DNA from: Fulvia fulva
Taxonomy: Eukaryota; Ascomycota; Dothideomycetes; Mycosphaerellales; Mycosphaerellaceae
Assembly (NCBI RefSeq): GCF_020509005.1
Contig: NC_063017.1
Span: 4,650,001 to 4,714,000 of the forward strand
Direction: 5' to 3'
DNA: 64,000 bases
Part shown: positions 21,028-32,422 of the stretch, piece by piece
Layout of the letters: each line of letters opens with the position of its first letter
Position numbering within the stretch: the first letter of the stretch is position 1
Program-made: the position numbers and the translations under genes
Notes under the pieces: generated by a model
The model's input: only the letters and a program-made list of their open reading frames with translations
Database searches by the model: none
What the model was told of the DNA's origin: nothing

Positions 21028-23343
21028 ATGGGGCACACAGCAGCGTCCGCGGGCGCGCTGGAAGCCCTGACATATCGCGTCTCGTCTGCACCCGTGGATG
21101 AGCTACCAAAGATTGCGCCGCAGATCGCAGGAGCAATATGGAACTGCAGACAGCTCCTGTCCGCACCTGCAGAAACTAAGCGGACCGCGGAAGACACGAA
21201 CGCCATCAAACAATTCAATACGCAGCTTACAACACTTCTTCAAGACCGCACGGTGGAGGGAAGATGGTCGGCTGTCGTCCTGGCCAAGGCTACCATCGAA
21301 GCCGCTGGTCTCGAAGTCCTGAGCAAATGCAACCCCTGGGTCCGAAGTCTGCTGGGCATGCTCAAGAAGCCCGACCCTCCGACGACCCGCAGCCTGATTG
21401 TCCTGACCCTGACAAGCATCTTCACCCTGACATGGGACTACTCAAACATTGTGCGCGAGATCACAACTCCAGCTCTGACAGCATTTGTACCTACATGTCT
21501 TGCCAACATCGAGAACAGACGGTGCTCTGCTACCGAGCTGCAGACAGTACTGGAAGCATTCATCACTCTGCTACCAAGACACCCAACCATCTTCCGGACG
21601 AACGAGGCCAAGATTCGCTCCTTCCTGGCCAACATCTTGTCCTCGGGATCGACAAATGTCGCCTTTCACCACACACAGTCACATCAAACCTCCGCCCGCC
21701 GTCTTCTGGTAGCACTGCACCATTGCGCTCCTAAGCAAGGCGCTGCAGAGAAGTGGGAAGAGACTCTTCGAACAGCCGTCACTGCAGTTCACACTACTTG
21801 CGATCGCGTCCTGCGAACGTTCCAAGAAGACTGGCAATCCGTGGCTGGGATCGAGCCGTCGGTTCCTGCTCATCTTACGTTGAAAGGGGCCAATGCAGAA
21901 CTGCAGTCGCTGGATGTTGATGCTGCAGGTCTAAAGCCATGGAAAGGCGTTTATGCTGGATGCGACAGGATCATTACATTGTTGCACACGATCGGTTCTC
22001 ACATCCGAGAGGGCACAGCAGGATCTGTCGCGACGCCAGTCGGCCTAGTCATCGACCTGTTGACTCGACTGTTCTCGGTTACCGTGCCTCGACCTGGCAA
22101 GCAAGACTTTGTCAAGCTCAACAACGAGATTGCGAAAGAAGAACGCGATGCACTATTTGCGGCACTTCCAGATGTGCACGCCGCGGCTGTGAAGCTCTGC
22201 ATTACGCTGCTTGATCGGTTTGGCAAGCAAGCCCTACCACTGACCCAGAACATTGTTGATCAAGCGCTGTGGCTGTTCAAAGCTGAGCATCAATACGATA
22301 GCTTGAGATTCCCACTACACCAGCTCTTCAACACAGCATTACAGTTACTTGGTCCTGCGATGTCGAAAGAAGATACTTCAGAGCTTATGCCGGTCCTCAA
22401 GGCCTGCTGCAAAGAACTCATGCCTGATAACGGCAGCTCATCTTCAAGCGCGACTACCAGCGCAGCTAGTGGAATCAAGCAGCAACTTGGTCTGACCGAC
22501 TCAGGCTCATCACATTCGCACCCTACCAATCTCGCACCACTGAAACAAGCTGCCGAAAGCTTACTCGAGACATCCCTTATCAAGCTGGATGCTGCTTGCA
22601 TGCCTCCCCAAGTTCGCGCACAGATCGATCGTACAGCTGTTCTCATCCGAAGTCAGAAAATGCTAGTGGCAAGTGTGATGAATCCAGTCGTGGGAACGAA
22701 GACCGCTCGCGGGCAGGCCAGCTTGATGCCGATCTTGGCGCGGGAGTTCTCACACGTCTCTGAGGTTGAGGCTTTGCTTCGGCCAAGGATGCCTTTCATC
22801 CATTCTGGGCGCAAGAAGTCTCGTATGGGAGATGAAGATGAGGAGGAGCTTGCGAACAGCGAGCATGACGATGGCGACAGTGAGGACGAGGACGAGGACG
22901 AGGACGGCCAGGGAGACGACGAAGGGGACGACCAGAAAGAAGCAAATCACGTTGAATTTGGCGCGCAAGCGACAACTGGGTCGGTACCGGACTCAGCATC
23001 GAAAGGCAAGCGAGCTGCAACAGATGACACCGATTTGGCAACCTCTGCAAAGCGAGCTCGAGCATCTCCTGCAGCTGACGTCTTGCCATCACATGATGCA
23101 CGCTCTGAACAAGCACAGCTTCCCGAGATACCAATACTTGAAGCACCCGCATCGCACGACATTGCGATGGAGGAAACAACAATGACTGTTGTGCTGCCTA
23201 CGGAAGACTCAAACACCATCACCGTGGCTGGTTCGAGTAGGCACGCAATTTCTGACGACAATGCTATGGACGACAGTGATGGTAGTGATTTTGAGATGCC
23301 TGAGTTGAACCCGGACCCTGATACGGATCCCGAAGACGAGTGA
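21028..23343 (+). CDS. RIX1: Pre-rRNA processing protein RIX1 (PELP1-like)
   Basis: A 771-residue intronless protein. The start is the ATG at 21028 (MGHTAASAGALEAL); the longer open frame upstream lacks an ATG. The N-terminal half is an alpha-helical repeat region typical of RIX1/PELP1 (WSAVVLAKATIEAAG, NPWVRSLLGMLKKPDPPTTR, ELQTVLEAFITLLPRHPTIFR). The C-terminus is extremely acidic (about 22840-22950), followed by a KRAATDDT/KRAR basic patch and another acidic end (final residues PDTDPEDE). This architecture matches RIX1, which with IPI1 and IPI3 removes ITS2 and accompanies pre-60S particles in the nucleoplasm. The basic patch may serve as a nuclear localisation signal. Confidence 0.85.
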   Translation: MGHTAASAGALEALTYRVSSAPVDELPKIAPQIAGAIWNCRQLLSAPAETKRTAEDTNAIKQFNTQLTTLLQDRTVEGRWSAVVLAKATIEAAGLEVLSKCNPWVRSLLGMLKKPDPPTTRSLIVLTLTSIFTLTWDYSNIVREITTPALTAFVPTCLANIENRRCSATELQTVLEAFITLLPRHPTIFRTNEAKIRSFLANILSSGSTNVAFHHTQSHQTSARRLLVALHHCAPKQGAAEKWEETLRTAVTAVHTTCDRVLRTFQEDWQSVAGIEPSVPAHLTLKGANAELQSLDVDAAGLKPWKGVYAGCDRIITLLHTIGSHIREGTAGSVATPVGLVIDLLTRLFSVTVPRPGKQDFVKLNNEIAKEERDALFAALPDVHAAAVKLCITLLDRFGKQALPLTQNIVDQALWLFKAEHQYDSLRFPLHQLFNTALQLLGPAMSKEDTSELMPVLKACCKELMPDNGSSSSSATTSAASGIKQQLGLTDSGSSHSHPTNLAPLKQAAESLLETSLIKLDAACMPPQVRAQIDRTAVLIRSQKMLVASVMNPVVGTKTARGQASLMPILAREFSHVSEVEALLRPRMPFIHSGRKKSRMGDEDEEELANSEHDDGDSEDEDEDEDGQGDDEGDDQKEANHVEFGAQATTGSVPDSASKGKRAATDDTDLATSAKRARASPAADVLPSHDARSEQAQLPEIPILEAPASHDIAMEETTMTVVLPTEDSNTITVAGSSRHAISDDNAMDDSDGSDFEMPELNPDPDTDPEDE

Positions 23344-23692
23344 TGCCTCCTGGCCAACTTTAAGAATGTACGTACGGTGAAAGGTACCTCACATATACGC
23401 TATACAGCAAGCTATGGACAATCCAACCCGACCTTGAAGCTCAAATCACGATAGGGCTGTAGACACAGTCCACCGCCTCCGAGCGCGTCGTCGTCTTCAC
23501 CACATGCGTAGAGCACAGCACCTCCGCGAAGCGCTCGCGCATTGCAGCGTCTCTTTCAAGTTCCTCACATGATGCCACCGAATGTGCACATGCCAATCGC
23601 TGCAACGCTCCGCGTCGCGCTCGCCTTTACCACAACCCTCACACGCCACGCGCCACTCCATCCAAGTAGCGACACACGTGCCACACCCCCAC

Positions 23693-24297
23693 CTACCCCC
23701 TCCACACAACCAACCTCCCCACAGCAATAACCGGCGGCACAGCCCTCCCCAAATGCCTCACCCCCCACCGATCCAACAAGCCATGAAACTCCTCCCTCTC
23801 CCTCCTCCCCATCCACACCCCTTGCCCAGAAGCCTTCTCCCCCTCCAACCTCTCCTTCATAGCAATCGCAGCTCTCTCAAGTGGGAAGATCGTAAGCTTT
23901 TCCCACCACGCCACCTGGAAAAGCATGAAGCTCGCGGAAGCAGGCACTTTCCAAGACGTGGCGACGGCGAAGGAAGGGTATTGCGCCTGGACGACGGATA
24001 CGAATACGAGGACAAGAGCGACGGCGATGTTGGCGGGGTCGAGGGTGCGGCCGCCGATTCGGCCGATGTCGAGGAGTTGGGGGATGGAGGTGGTGGTGGG
24101 GTTGAGTTTTATTATGGGGAGGGTCCAGGTGTTGAGGGAGAAGGCTATGCCTGGGGCGGGTGGGTGGGTGAGTGTGTGGTTAGGTGGTGTTTGAGGGGAG
24201 GGGTGGGAGTTTACGGACCTGCTGTGACGAGGAGGGTGGAGATTAGGGACCATTGTGTGATGGGGACTACGGCGAGGATGAGGGTGGGGAGAGACAT
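23693..24297 (-). CDS. Small multi-pass membrane protein, possibly DUF1772-like
   Basis: Two exons, 24219-24297 and 23693-24150, separated by a 68-bp intron (GTCCGT...CCTAACC...CCCCAG); phases agree and give 178 residues. The start is the ATG at 24297. Exon 1 encodes a hydrophobic segment (LPTLILAVVPITQW, STLLVTAG) that continues across the junction as IAFSLNTWTLPII. A second membrane helix is ANIAVALVLVFVSVV and a third region is SFMLFQVAWWEKLTIFPLER. The pattern of an N-terminal helix, small-residue loop and W...LTIFPLER resembles DUF1772 (anthrone-oxygenase-like) proteins, but this assignment is weak. It does not sit in a biosynthetic cluster. Confidence 0.55.
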
Positions 24298-24452
24298 CGC
24301 GTAGATTTTGGGGTGGTGTACTGAGGTTACTACTCAGAGATACGAATGGACAGAAGGCGATACTTGGGGAGATGATAGGTAGTGCTCGGAGTTCAAGTCA
24401 GAGCCACAATGCCAATGCCGAGATCGAGCAGATTCCCGAATCCCGAAAAGTT

Positions 24453-24500
24453 GTCGATTGCATCCCCTGTCGATTGCATCCCCTGTCGATTGCATCCCCT
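24453..24500. repeat. Triple 16-bp tandem repeat
   Basis: Three perfect consecutive copies of GTCGATTGCATCCCCT (24453-24468, 24469-24484, 24485-24500) in the intergenic region between the small membrane protein gene and HEM1. The unit length of 16 is not a multiple of three and no gene overlaps it. Confidence 0.9.
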
Positions 24501-25095
24501 ACCTCGACTTTTCATCCTCTATACTGCCGGACTAGCGACTGCAGGAGTAAAGTCATCATGAGTCTCATTCCTATGAAGGTGCGTGAGCGATGGGTGCTCA
24601 TCGTCGGCATAGCGGAAGAGAGGAAGTGCCCTGACAAGGTTCTGAGCGACGCCGGCAGACAGTTCTATCCTGCATGAAAGCAGCCAATCAAATAGTGGGC
24701 TGACCATTGATCGACCCAGTAAATGGCAGCTGATTTGTCGTCAACATCGAGTGCCGTTTTTGCCGCTCCAGACTCGCTGCTAAATCACGTCTTACAGGGC
24801 GATGCTTTTGCTAGACGACAGACGTTGCGGTCGAGGGGGAGAGGGAACCAATGGCTGCTGTCCTGATTACTGCCGCTACTGCTCCCCACAGCCGAGAAAG
24901 ATTGAGTGTCGGCGGGCCATTCCTCAAAGAGATGCCGGCGGATGCATAAAGTGCATGTAAGCTGATTCAAAGAGGCGCACCATCCACTCGGTTTCCGACT
25001 TCTGCCCTGACTTTCTGTTTCTCTACTCCGTCCACCACTGCCATTGGCATCTCAATTACCGACAGCGACTACCAAACACCTCGACAACAGCAACA

Positions 25096-26955
25096 ATGGA
25101 GGTCCTCCTCCGCCAATCGAGGGCCATGTGCCCGTTCCTGAACAAGACGTCACCGGCGACGCTCCGCTCCATGTCGACGAGCACCACCATGCAGCACCCA
25201 GCCCCAGGCGGCGGCGCCATGAGCAACTTGCAAATCATTGCCCGCCGCTGCCCCGTTATGGGCAAGGCCTTGACTGTGCAGAGCGCTCGCGGTGGCAACG
25301 CCGCTTTGGCTGGGGCTTTTGGTGGATCTCGAGGATACACTGCCAAAGTTCCGCGCGCGAACTTGCACACTTCTCGACCAAACGAAGCCCAGGCCGTAGA
25401 TGTTCGCCAAGTCCGTCGTGAGCACTTCTCTCCCCCGAACGCCAAACCTGCAAATGCCACGACTTCGGCCGCGAGCCAGCATCTCAACACTCCACCACCG
25501 CCACCGAAGGCCTCGCAATTCAACTACGAAGAGTTCTACCAGAATGAGTTGGACAAGAAGCACAAGGACAAGTCGTACCGCTACTTCAACAACATCAACA
25601 GACTGGCACAGGAGTTCCCGCGAGCACACATGAGCGAGCGAAACGAGCGCGTTGATGTGTGGTGCTCCAACGACTACCTCGGCATGGGCCGCAACCCACA
25701 ACTCTTGAAGAAGATGCACGAGACGCTGGATATGTACGGATCAGGAGCTGGTGGCACACGCAACATCTCCGGACACAACCAACACGCAATGGGCTTGGAG
25801 GCGACTTGTGCGAAGCTTCACGCAAAGGAGGCCGCATTGGTCTTTTCTTCATGCTACGTCGCGAACGATGCGACTCTTGCCACACTGGGCAGCAAGTTCC
25901 CCAACTGCGTCATCCTCAGCGACAGCATGAACCACGCTTCGATGATCCAGGGCATTCGCCACTCGGGTGCGAAGAAGATGGTGTTCAAGCATAATGACGT
26001 TGTGGATCTGGAGAACAAGTTGGCATCATTGCCCGCGGATGTGCCGAAGATCATTGCTTTCGAGAGTGTGTACAGCATGTGTGGCAGTATTGGGCCGATT
26101 GAGGAGATTTGCGACTTGGCTGAGAAGTATGGCGCAATCACCTTTTTGGATGAGGTCCATGCCGTTGGCATGTACGGGCCAAACGGTGCTGGTGTGGCCG
26201 AGCACTTGGATTACGAGAACTACGCAAACGGCAGGAATCCGAAGGGAACTGTCCAGGACCGCATCGACATCATCACTGGAACTCTTGGAAAGGCCTACGG
26301 CTGCGTTGGTGGCTACATCGCTGGATCGGCGAAGATGGTTGACACGATCCGTTCGCTCGCTCCAGGGTTCATCTTCACGACTTCCTTGCCTCCCGCGACC
26401 ATGGCTGGTGCCCAGACCGCCATTGAGTATCAGATGAACTACCAAGGTGATCGTCGTCTGCAGCAACTTCACACTAGAGCTGTGAAGTCCGTGCTTGCAG
26501 AGCGCGATATCCCAGTCATTCCCAACCCATCCCACATCATTCCAGTTCTGGTCGGAAACGCCGAGCTTGCCAAGAAGGCTTCCGATCTTTTGCTTGAGAA
26601 GCACCAAATCTACGTGCAGGCGATCAACTACCCAACCGTGCCAGTCGGTCAGGAGCGTCTCCGTATCACGCCAACTCCTGGCCACGTCAAGGAATTCCGT
26701 GACCACCTCGTTGTATCTCTCGAGAGTGTCTGGGATGAGCTTGGCTTGAAGCGCACTTCTGAGTGGGCTGCTGAGGGCGGCTTCATCGGTGTTGGCGAGA
26801 AGGATGCACCAGCGGTCGAGCCGATCTGGACTGACGAGCAGCTCGGTCTGACCGAAGTTCGTGAGCAGCTGAAGACTGAGGGTGCACACGGCGTGCTTGA
26901 GCGTGTCCTCGACAACGAGCGACAACAGACCATCGCCGTCGCGGCTGCTGCCTAA
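25096..26955 (+). CDS. HEM1: 5-aminolevulinate synthase, mitochondrial
   Basis: A 619-residue protein from the ATG at 25096. It catalyses glycine plus succinyl-CoA to 5-aminolevulinate, the first step of haem synthesis, in the mitochondrial matrix. The N-terminal region is a presequence rich in Arg/Ser with two Cys-Pro haem-regulatory motifs (RAMCPF at about 10-15 and RRCPVM). The alpha-oxoamine synthase core follows: [49 protein letters not shown] and the PLP lysine in TGTLGKAYG (Lys399). The length matches fungal ALAS. The two Cys-Pro motifs suggest haem feedback on import or stability, as known for ALAS of other organisms. Confidence 0.95.
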   Translation: MEVLLRQSRAMCPFLNKTSPATLRSMSTSTTMQHPAPGGGAMSNLQIIARRCPVMGKALTVQSARGGNAALAGAFGGSRGYTAKVPRANLHTSRPNEAQAVDVRQVRREHFSPPNAKPANATTSAASQHLNTPPPPPKASQFNYEEFYQNELDKKHKDKSYRYFNNINRLAQEFPRAHMSERNERVDVWCSNDYLGMGRNPQLLKKMHETLDMYGSGAGGTRNISGHNQHAMGLEATCAKLHAKEAALVFSSCYVANDATLATLGSKFPNCVILSDSMNHASMIQGIRHSGAKKMVFKHNDVVDLENKLASLPADVPKIIAFESVYSMCGSIGPIEEICDLAEKYGAITFLDEVHAVGMYGPNGAGVAEHLDYENYANGRNPKGTVQDRIDIITGTLGKAYGCVGGYIAGSAKMVDTIRSLAPGFIFTTSLPPATMAGAQTAIEYQMNYQGDRRLQQLHTRAVKSVLAERDIPVIPNPSHIIPVLVGNAELAKKASDLLLEKHQIYVQAINYPTVPVGQERLRITPTPGHVKEFRDHLVVSLESVWDELGLKRTSEWAAEGGFIGVGEKDAPAVEPIWTDEQLGLTEVREQLKTEGAHGVLERVLDNERQQTIAVAAAA

Positions 26956-27366
26956 GTGCTTATGTGTGTGACGTGTGTGATGCGTGCAAGAGATGGACAT
27001 GACTGCTATTTACGATGATCTTGCGAAACAGTTGCACTTCTGACGATCTATGATCGCCGATTGAACAAATACAATCCTTTTGAAAGTGCTCCGGGCTGAA
27101 ATATGCCTGTCGAGCCGCACCAGCATATCTTTCGTCTCTGTCTCTTCGCTATGTTCCTGCAAGCATGATTGCTGACCACAACTTCCTCCTTTAGCCAGCC
27201 GCCGCACGGGCTTTGATAGGCGAAGCATCCCTGCTCCATTACTGAGCTTCGCCGGGACGTCACTTCATTCCTAGTACCGCATCAACAACGCCTCTTCCTG
27301 AAGAGAGCTCTAGTAAGTACAGCACATTTCTCACTCTTTACCTTGTCATCTCTTCTCTACTCCACA

Positions 27367-29155
27367 ATGTCATCTCTCAACAAAGACCACCCCCCTTCAA
27401 CCCACACCCTCTTCCTCAACGCCACCATCATCGACGGCTCTGGCAACACACCCCGCTGCATCGGCAGCCTCCTCATCCAAAATAGCAAAATCCACACAAT
27501 CCGCCCCGTCCCCTCAGCCTACACCGACGACGAGCTCATCCAAGCCCGCGCTACAGGCGTCCGCATCATCAACTGCGAAAACGGCCACTGGACTCTCTCC
27601 CCGGCCTTCATAGACATGCACGCCCACTCCGACCTCGCCCTGCTCCACACCCCCACCCACGAGGCGAAGATCACTCAGGGTGTTATGACGGAGGTCATTG
27701 GGCAGGATGGGATTTCATACGCTCCTGTCGATGATGGAGCGATGAGGCGGATTCGGGAGCAGATTGCTGGGTGGAATGGGGATCCTGATGAGCAGGATTA
27801 CCCGGGGTTTTGGGGGAGGTGGAGAACGGTGGGGGAGTATCTGGGTGTTCTGGATGGGGAGGGGGTCGCGACGAATGTGGCGTATCTGGTTCCGCAGGGG
27901 AATTTGAGGGGTTTGGTTAAAGGGTGGGATGGGGGGCTCGCTAGCGGGGAGGAGGTGGGGGTGATGAAGGGGGGTTTGAGGTGGTGTTTGCAAGAGGGAG
28001 CTGTGGGGATGTCGAGTGGGTTGACGTATGTACCCGGGTGTTTCGCGACGGATGGGGAGATTGCGGAGCTTTGTAAGGTTGTGGAGGAGTTTGGGGGGGG
28101 GGGGGTAATTATTGTCCGCATACGAAGAGTTATGGCAAGGAGGCGCTGCGGGCTTATGGGGAGATGATTCAGATTGCGAGGGAGACGGGCGTGAGGTTGC
28201 ATTTGACGCATGCGACGATGAATTATGGGGAGAATGCGGGCAGGGCGGGCGAGTCGATTGAGATGGTTGATGAGGCGATTGAGGAGGGCGTGGATGTTAC
28301 GTTGGATACGTATCCGTACCTCCCTGGTAGTACGACGTTGGCGAGTACGCTGCCTAGCTGGGCTGCTAGCGCGGACGATAAGCTAGCGCTCCTGAACGAC
28401 CCAGAGTCCCTAGCGAAGATCAAACACCAAGCCCTCCACACCGGCACAGACGGATGCCATGGCATGACACTCCAATGGGATATCCTCGAAATCAGCGGCG
28501 TGTCCAAACCCGAACTCGCATCGAAATACGTCGGCAAGACCCTCGCCCAAATCGCCAAAGAACAATACCAAGATCCCTTCGAAACTTACATCCAAATCCT
28601 CAAAGCCGACACCTTCAACTCCACCATCCTATCCCACTCCGGCCACGAGGGGAATGTCAGGAATATAATGCGCCATCCCCGCCACACAGGCGGCTCGGAT
28701 GGGATCTTGACATCGACGAAACCGCATTCGAGGGGATGGGGGACGTTTCCGCGCTACTTGGGACACTACGCCCGCGACTTGCCTAATGGGAAATCGAGGA
28801 ATATATACCACGCCACATCCAACTCCTCCTTCGACGATGTCGCGTTAGAGGTTGTATTCAAGGGCGGACTGGAGGAGGCGGTGGCGCATGTGACGTCGAG
28901 GGCTGCGGCTGTGATTGGGGCGCGGGGGAGAGGGATGGTGAGGGAGGGGTATTGGGCGGATCTGGTGTTGTTTGATGCTGGGGAGGTTAGGGATGTGGCG
29001 ACGTATAAGGAGCCGAAGCAGGCTGCGAGGGGGATTAGGGGGGGGGTTGGGTAAATGGCGTGGGGGTGGTTGAGGAGGGGTTGGTGACGGGGAGGAGGGC
29101 GGGGAGGACGGTGAGGACGAGGAACGAGGGGGACGGGGGTTGGGAGGTTAGCTGA
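27367..29155 (+). CDS. D-aminoacylase/N-acyl-D-amino-acid deacylase-type amidohydrolase, frameshifted twice
   Basis: The start is the ATG at 27367. The first segment has the metal-binding PAFIDMHAHSDLALL, GQDGISYAP and GAVGMSSGLTYVPG. At a 13-base G run (about 28093-28105) the frame must shift to continue as NYCPHTKSYGKEALRAYGEM, HLTHATMNYGENAG and TYPYLPGSTTLASTLPSW. A second shift at a 9-base G run (29038-29046) is needed to continue past an early stop at 29054 as NGVGVVEEGLVTGRRAGR to a TGA at 29153-29155. The motif order matches amidohydrolase-superfamily D-aminoacylases, which hydrolyse N-acyl-D-amino acids. Both breaks lie exactly in homopolymers, so assembly error is at least as likely as decay. 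Codon third positions switch abruptly between C-rich and G-rich blocks. Confidence 0.8.
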
Positions 29156-29190
29156 ACATCAGAAGTATGGCGTATATGGATATACTGCCA

Positions 29191-30279
29191 TCACACATCA
29201 TCTTCCTCCTCAGCAGCTTCCGCAGCCAACCTTTCCCGCTCCTCTACAAGCCTCGCCACAAGGTCTCGCTCCTCCTGGCTCGGAAAAATAGTTCCTGGCA
29301 TTTTGATCGAGAGCTCCGTCACCCTCGCACTCTTCCCATACTTCCCCTCCAACTCCTTCACCTTATCCCTCAACTTCACGCCATCAGGCAACCCATAAAC
29401 GCGCATCCCCGGCTCATTGATCTTACACACATTAGGCACAGTCTATCCCAGCTCCGCTTCAGCGCCCCTGTGTCCATCGAACAGATAGAACAACATCCAT
29501 CGCACGTCCCGAAAGACACAATTGTGATCAAACACTTGGATTTTCACACTCACGCCGATCCGGATCGCCATGTTGATCACGAGAGGTTGCCGCCAGGTCG
29601 GGTGTCGTGCGGTGATCCAGAAATCGTCCCAGGATTGGGGTTGGAGGCGCATGCTTCTCAAGATGGCGGGGGACATGTTCTTTGATTTGAAGTAGAAGGT
29701 TTCACCATTGGGCACAGTCCTTGAGAGGAAGTTGTAGTGGTTCGTTCGTCGCTCGGGGTCCGGACTGGATTTGAAGACGCAGGTGTTTAGGTCTCGAACG
29801 GTGAGTCTTGCGGCGGTGGTGAAGCTTGAGTTGTCCCAGGGCTCGAAGGTTGTTGAGTTGGGGTGTGTGGCGGAGTCGGGTTGCCAGCTTTCGACCTTGC
29901 CGGGACGGTTTCGCGGCGAGTCGCGAGCGAAGTCGATTTGTTGGGCGATGAGGATGGAGCCCTGGATGACGTTCTTGAACGTTTTGCTTACACGTTGCGC
30001 GGCGAGGATGGAGTCCGCTGGGAGGTGGATGAGGATGTGTTCGAGGAGTTCTGTCGTGTTCAGGACTGCATTTCGTGCTGCGTTGACAGCTTGATAGCGG
30101 GTGGTTCGTGTAGTGGCTAGGACTGCCGGAGTCCTGGTAGATCTGGTCGCCCTGGTCGACGCTGCAGTGTTCTTCGCGCCCGAGGGTTTCTTCCTCGGTG
30201 TCGACTTCTGAACAGCATGCTTCCTGGAGGTCGGCACTTTCGAAGCGGTCGTTCGGTTACTCTTCTTTCGTGGCGCCAT
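29191..30279 (-). CDS. F-box protein with an in-frame TAG before its C-terminal part
   Basis: The likely start is the ATG at 30279 (MAPRKKSNRTTASK); the open frame reaches 30489 through a weaker leader. A lysine/threonine-rich nuclear-type tail precedes an F-box (NTTELLEHILIHLPADSILAAQRVSKTFKNVI), followed by a variable region ending at TAG (29443-29445). Directly after this stop the same frame stays open for 84 further codons to 29191 with protein-like text (NEPGMRVYGLPDGVKLRDKV, PGTIFPSQEERDLVARLVEE). A 63-bp GT-AG intron ending exactly at the TAG (starting GTGCGA) could also remove the stop in frame. Without it the protein would be 278 residues. Role: substrate adaptor of an SCF ubiquitin ligase is the usual F-box function, inferred. 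Confidence 0.65.
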
Positions 30280-31088
30280 GTGAGTGTCTTGATGCCTAGG
30301 AGTCAGCCCGCGAAAGGAAAGAGTGTGGTTTACCAATCCACTGCATACACCTTCTCGCCGTAAGTTCATGCCAAATGATAATAACAAAGAAGGTATTACA
30401 GCCCTCGATTTGACGGATCTGGGCAGGCGTCGAGAGTGTACAAAGACATCGTCATGGTAATGTCTCTTGGTCTCTACAGAGCAGTGCAAGTTGTGATCAT
30501 CTGGAGTGTGTGATTCATTGCTTCATGTCCCTTTGCGAGTTCCCTAGCCTTCTGTAGTCGCTCGGACCAAGAGGATGCAAAATGTGATGCATATGCTTCT
30601 CAGCAGACACTCTTCTTTTACTGACTCCATCTCTCGAGGTGCTCGTGGTCCCAAAGCACTCGGAGGCCTGTCATCGACCTTTCGATCCTTTGAACATTGT
30701 CGAGGGCTGTGTGTTGGGGTGACCTGCTGCTACAGTATGTAGCTCTATAGAGCCAGCGCGGCAGTCAACGTCATGGGATCCATATTTTGGTAGGAGACGC
30801 GGTCTTCGCTGTACTGGATGATGTTGGAGTAGAGTGTATCCCTATATCCACGGTATGTTTGTAGAAGACGTGTCAAGGACGCGCCGACGGAAGCACATCC
30901 CGGTCAATCTTCGTTCGCGTGTCGCCCCAAATTTGATTAAGCTCCATCAATGATCAACGTCAACCGATAAGACCACCAGCTCCGGCTGCAGACGGTACAT
31001 GTCGAAGCACCATGGAAGCATCATCCCGCCGCGAAGAGGCCGAGATAGCTGCTCGTAGGTACATCATCATTGACAATGCTCCCTCTCA
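30280..31088. other. Intergenic, no gene seen
   Basis: About 800 bp holding the divergent upstream regions of the F-box gene (minus) and the SDR gene (plus). No open frame with domain features and no repeats noticed. Confidence 0.45.
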
Positions 31089-32300
31089 ATGGCACATCGC
31101 TCACCGACTACAGTTCTAGCCAATAACCCTAGACTACATCTCCCATCCACCACCGATCCGCCCAGCGAGACGAACCCGCCCACGCAGAAGACATGGCTGA
31201 TCTTTGGCGCGACTGGACACATTGGGCGGTCGCTGTCGAAGGCCGCGTTGAGCCATGGGGATAATGTTACGGCTGTGGGAAGGACGGGGGAGAATAGTAT
31301 GCAGCAGATGCAGGGGTGGCATGAAAGATGTCTGGGACTGTTATGTGATGTCAGAGTACGGCATACCGTGAAAGAGGTTATCGATTTGTGTATACAGCAT
31401 TGGGGCAAGATCGATATCATTGTGAAGTAAGCGTAAGATGATGTGATACTCAACACGCTCGATGAAGCAGTCACTGATCACCAACCCAGCTGCACAGGCT
31501 ACGGCGTAATAGGCTCCTGCGAAGACCAAGACGACTGTGACCTCCGCTCCCAATTCGAGACAAACTTCCTCGGCACCTTGAACATCATCCAACTCTCCCT
31601 CCCACACCTCCGGGACCAAGCCGCGAAACGCAACGAAGATGAAAACGCAGGCCGCTACCTCATCTTCTCCTCCACATCCGGCGCCCTCGGCGTACCCGGA
31701 CTAGGGCCCTACTGTGCCACCAAGTACGCTACCGAGGGTTTGATCGAAAGCATGCTATACGAGATCGACTCCTTCGGCATCAAAGCCACCCTGGTAGAGC
31801 CTGGCCATATGCGCATCGATGAGCCAACCGGCTTGGACGACAAGGCACCGGATGGAACAACGAATGATGAGAATGATGTGAAGATCAAGAAGTACGGCCA
31901 CTTCCTCGTCAAGGCGCCATCCGCACCATACGACACCCCCACCGCACCAGCCGGCCACGCGAGGAGGATCGTCCAATGGCTCTCAGACCGGCAACCCACC
32001 AGCGCCGTCAAGTCGGCAGAACTTGTATGGCAACTGGGGCATTGTCGCTACCCGCCGCTGCGGTTGCTGTTGGGGACGTATGCGGTGGAGAGTGTGAGGG
32101 ATAGGCTGAGGAGTGTGATTGAGGAGATTGAAGATTGGAAGCATCTGCACTTTCCAGTTCTGGATGAGAATGGGAAGGTCAAAGGGGATAAAGGTGGTGG
32201 TGATGAGGATTTTGATATGAAGGGTGACGATGATGGTATGGATCTTGGGGAGGATGGGATGGGGGAGGCTGATATTAAGGAGGAGGAGGATGAGGTTTGA
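31089..32300 (+). CDS. Short-chain dehydrogenase/reductase
   Basis: Two exons, 31089-31426 and 31490-32300, with a 63-bp intron (GTAAGC...CACTGATCACC...CCCAG); the join gives IVNCTGYGVIG in frame and a 382-residue protein. The Rossmann nucleotide motif is LIFGATGHIGRSL (about 38-50). The catalytic residues are in IFSSTSGALG (Ser) and YCATKYATEG (Tyr-x3-Lys). The C-terminus adds an unusual Asp/Glu/Gly-rich tail (KGDKGGGDEDFDMKG and beyond). The substrate is unknown; classical SDR enzymes use NAD(P)H. The neighbour upstream (F-box) is divergent, so no operon-like grouping is implied. Confidence 0.88.
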
Positions 32301-32422
32301 AGGTTGTGGTTGATGGATATGTATATGTACAACAAAGTCGGTCATAGGAATAGCGATCTCGATTGTCGTCACCGAATATTTCGTTCACCTGTCGTAGAAG
32401 AGTCGGGCTGTCTATATTGCTG

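Noticed and set aside
23582..24304. 240-codon plus-strand frame rich in His, Pro, Gly and Asp
   Set aside because: It is opposite the spliced membrane-protein gene; its composition is the complement of that gene and it has no domain.
26026..27000. 324-codon open frame on the minus strand opposite HEM1
   Set aside because: It is antisense to a fully conserved enzyme gene, has no domain, and reflects the codon bias of HEM1.
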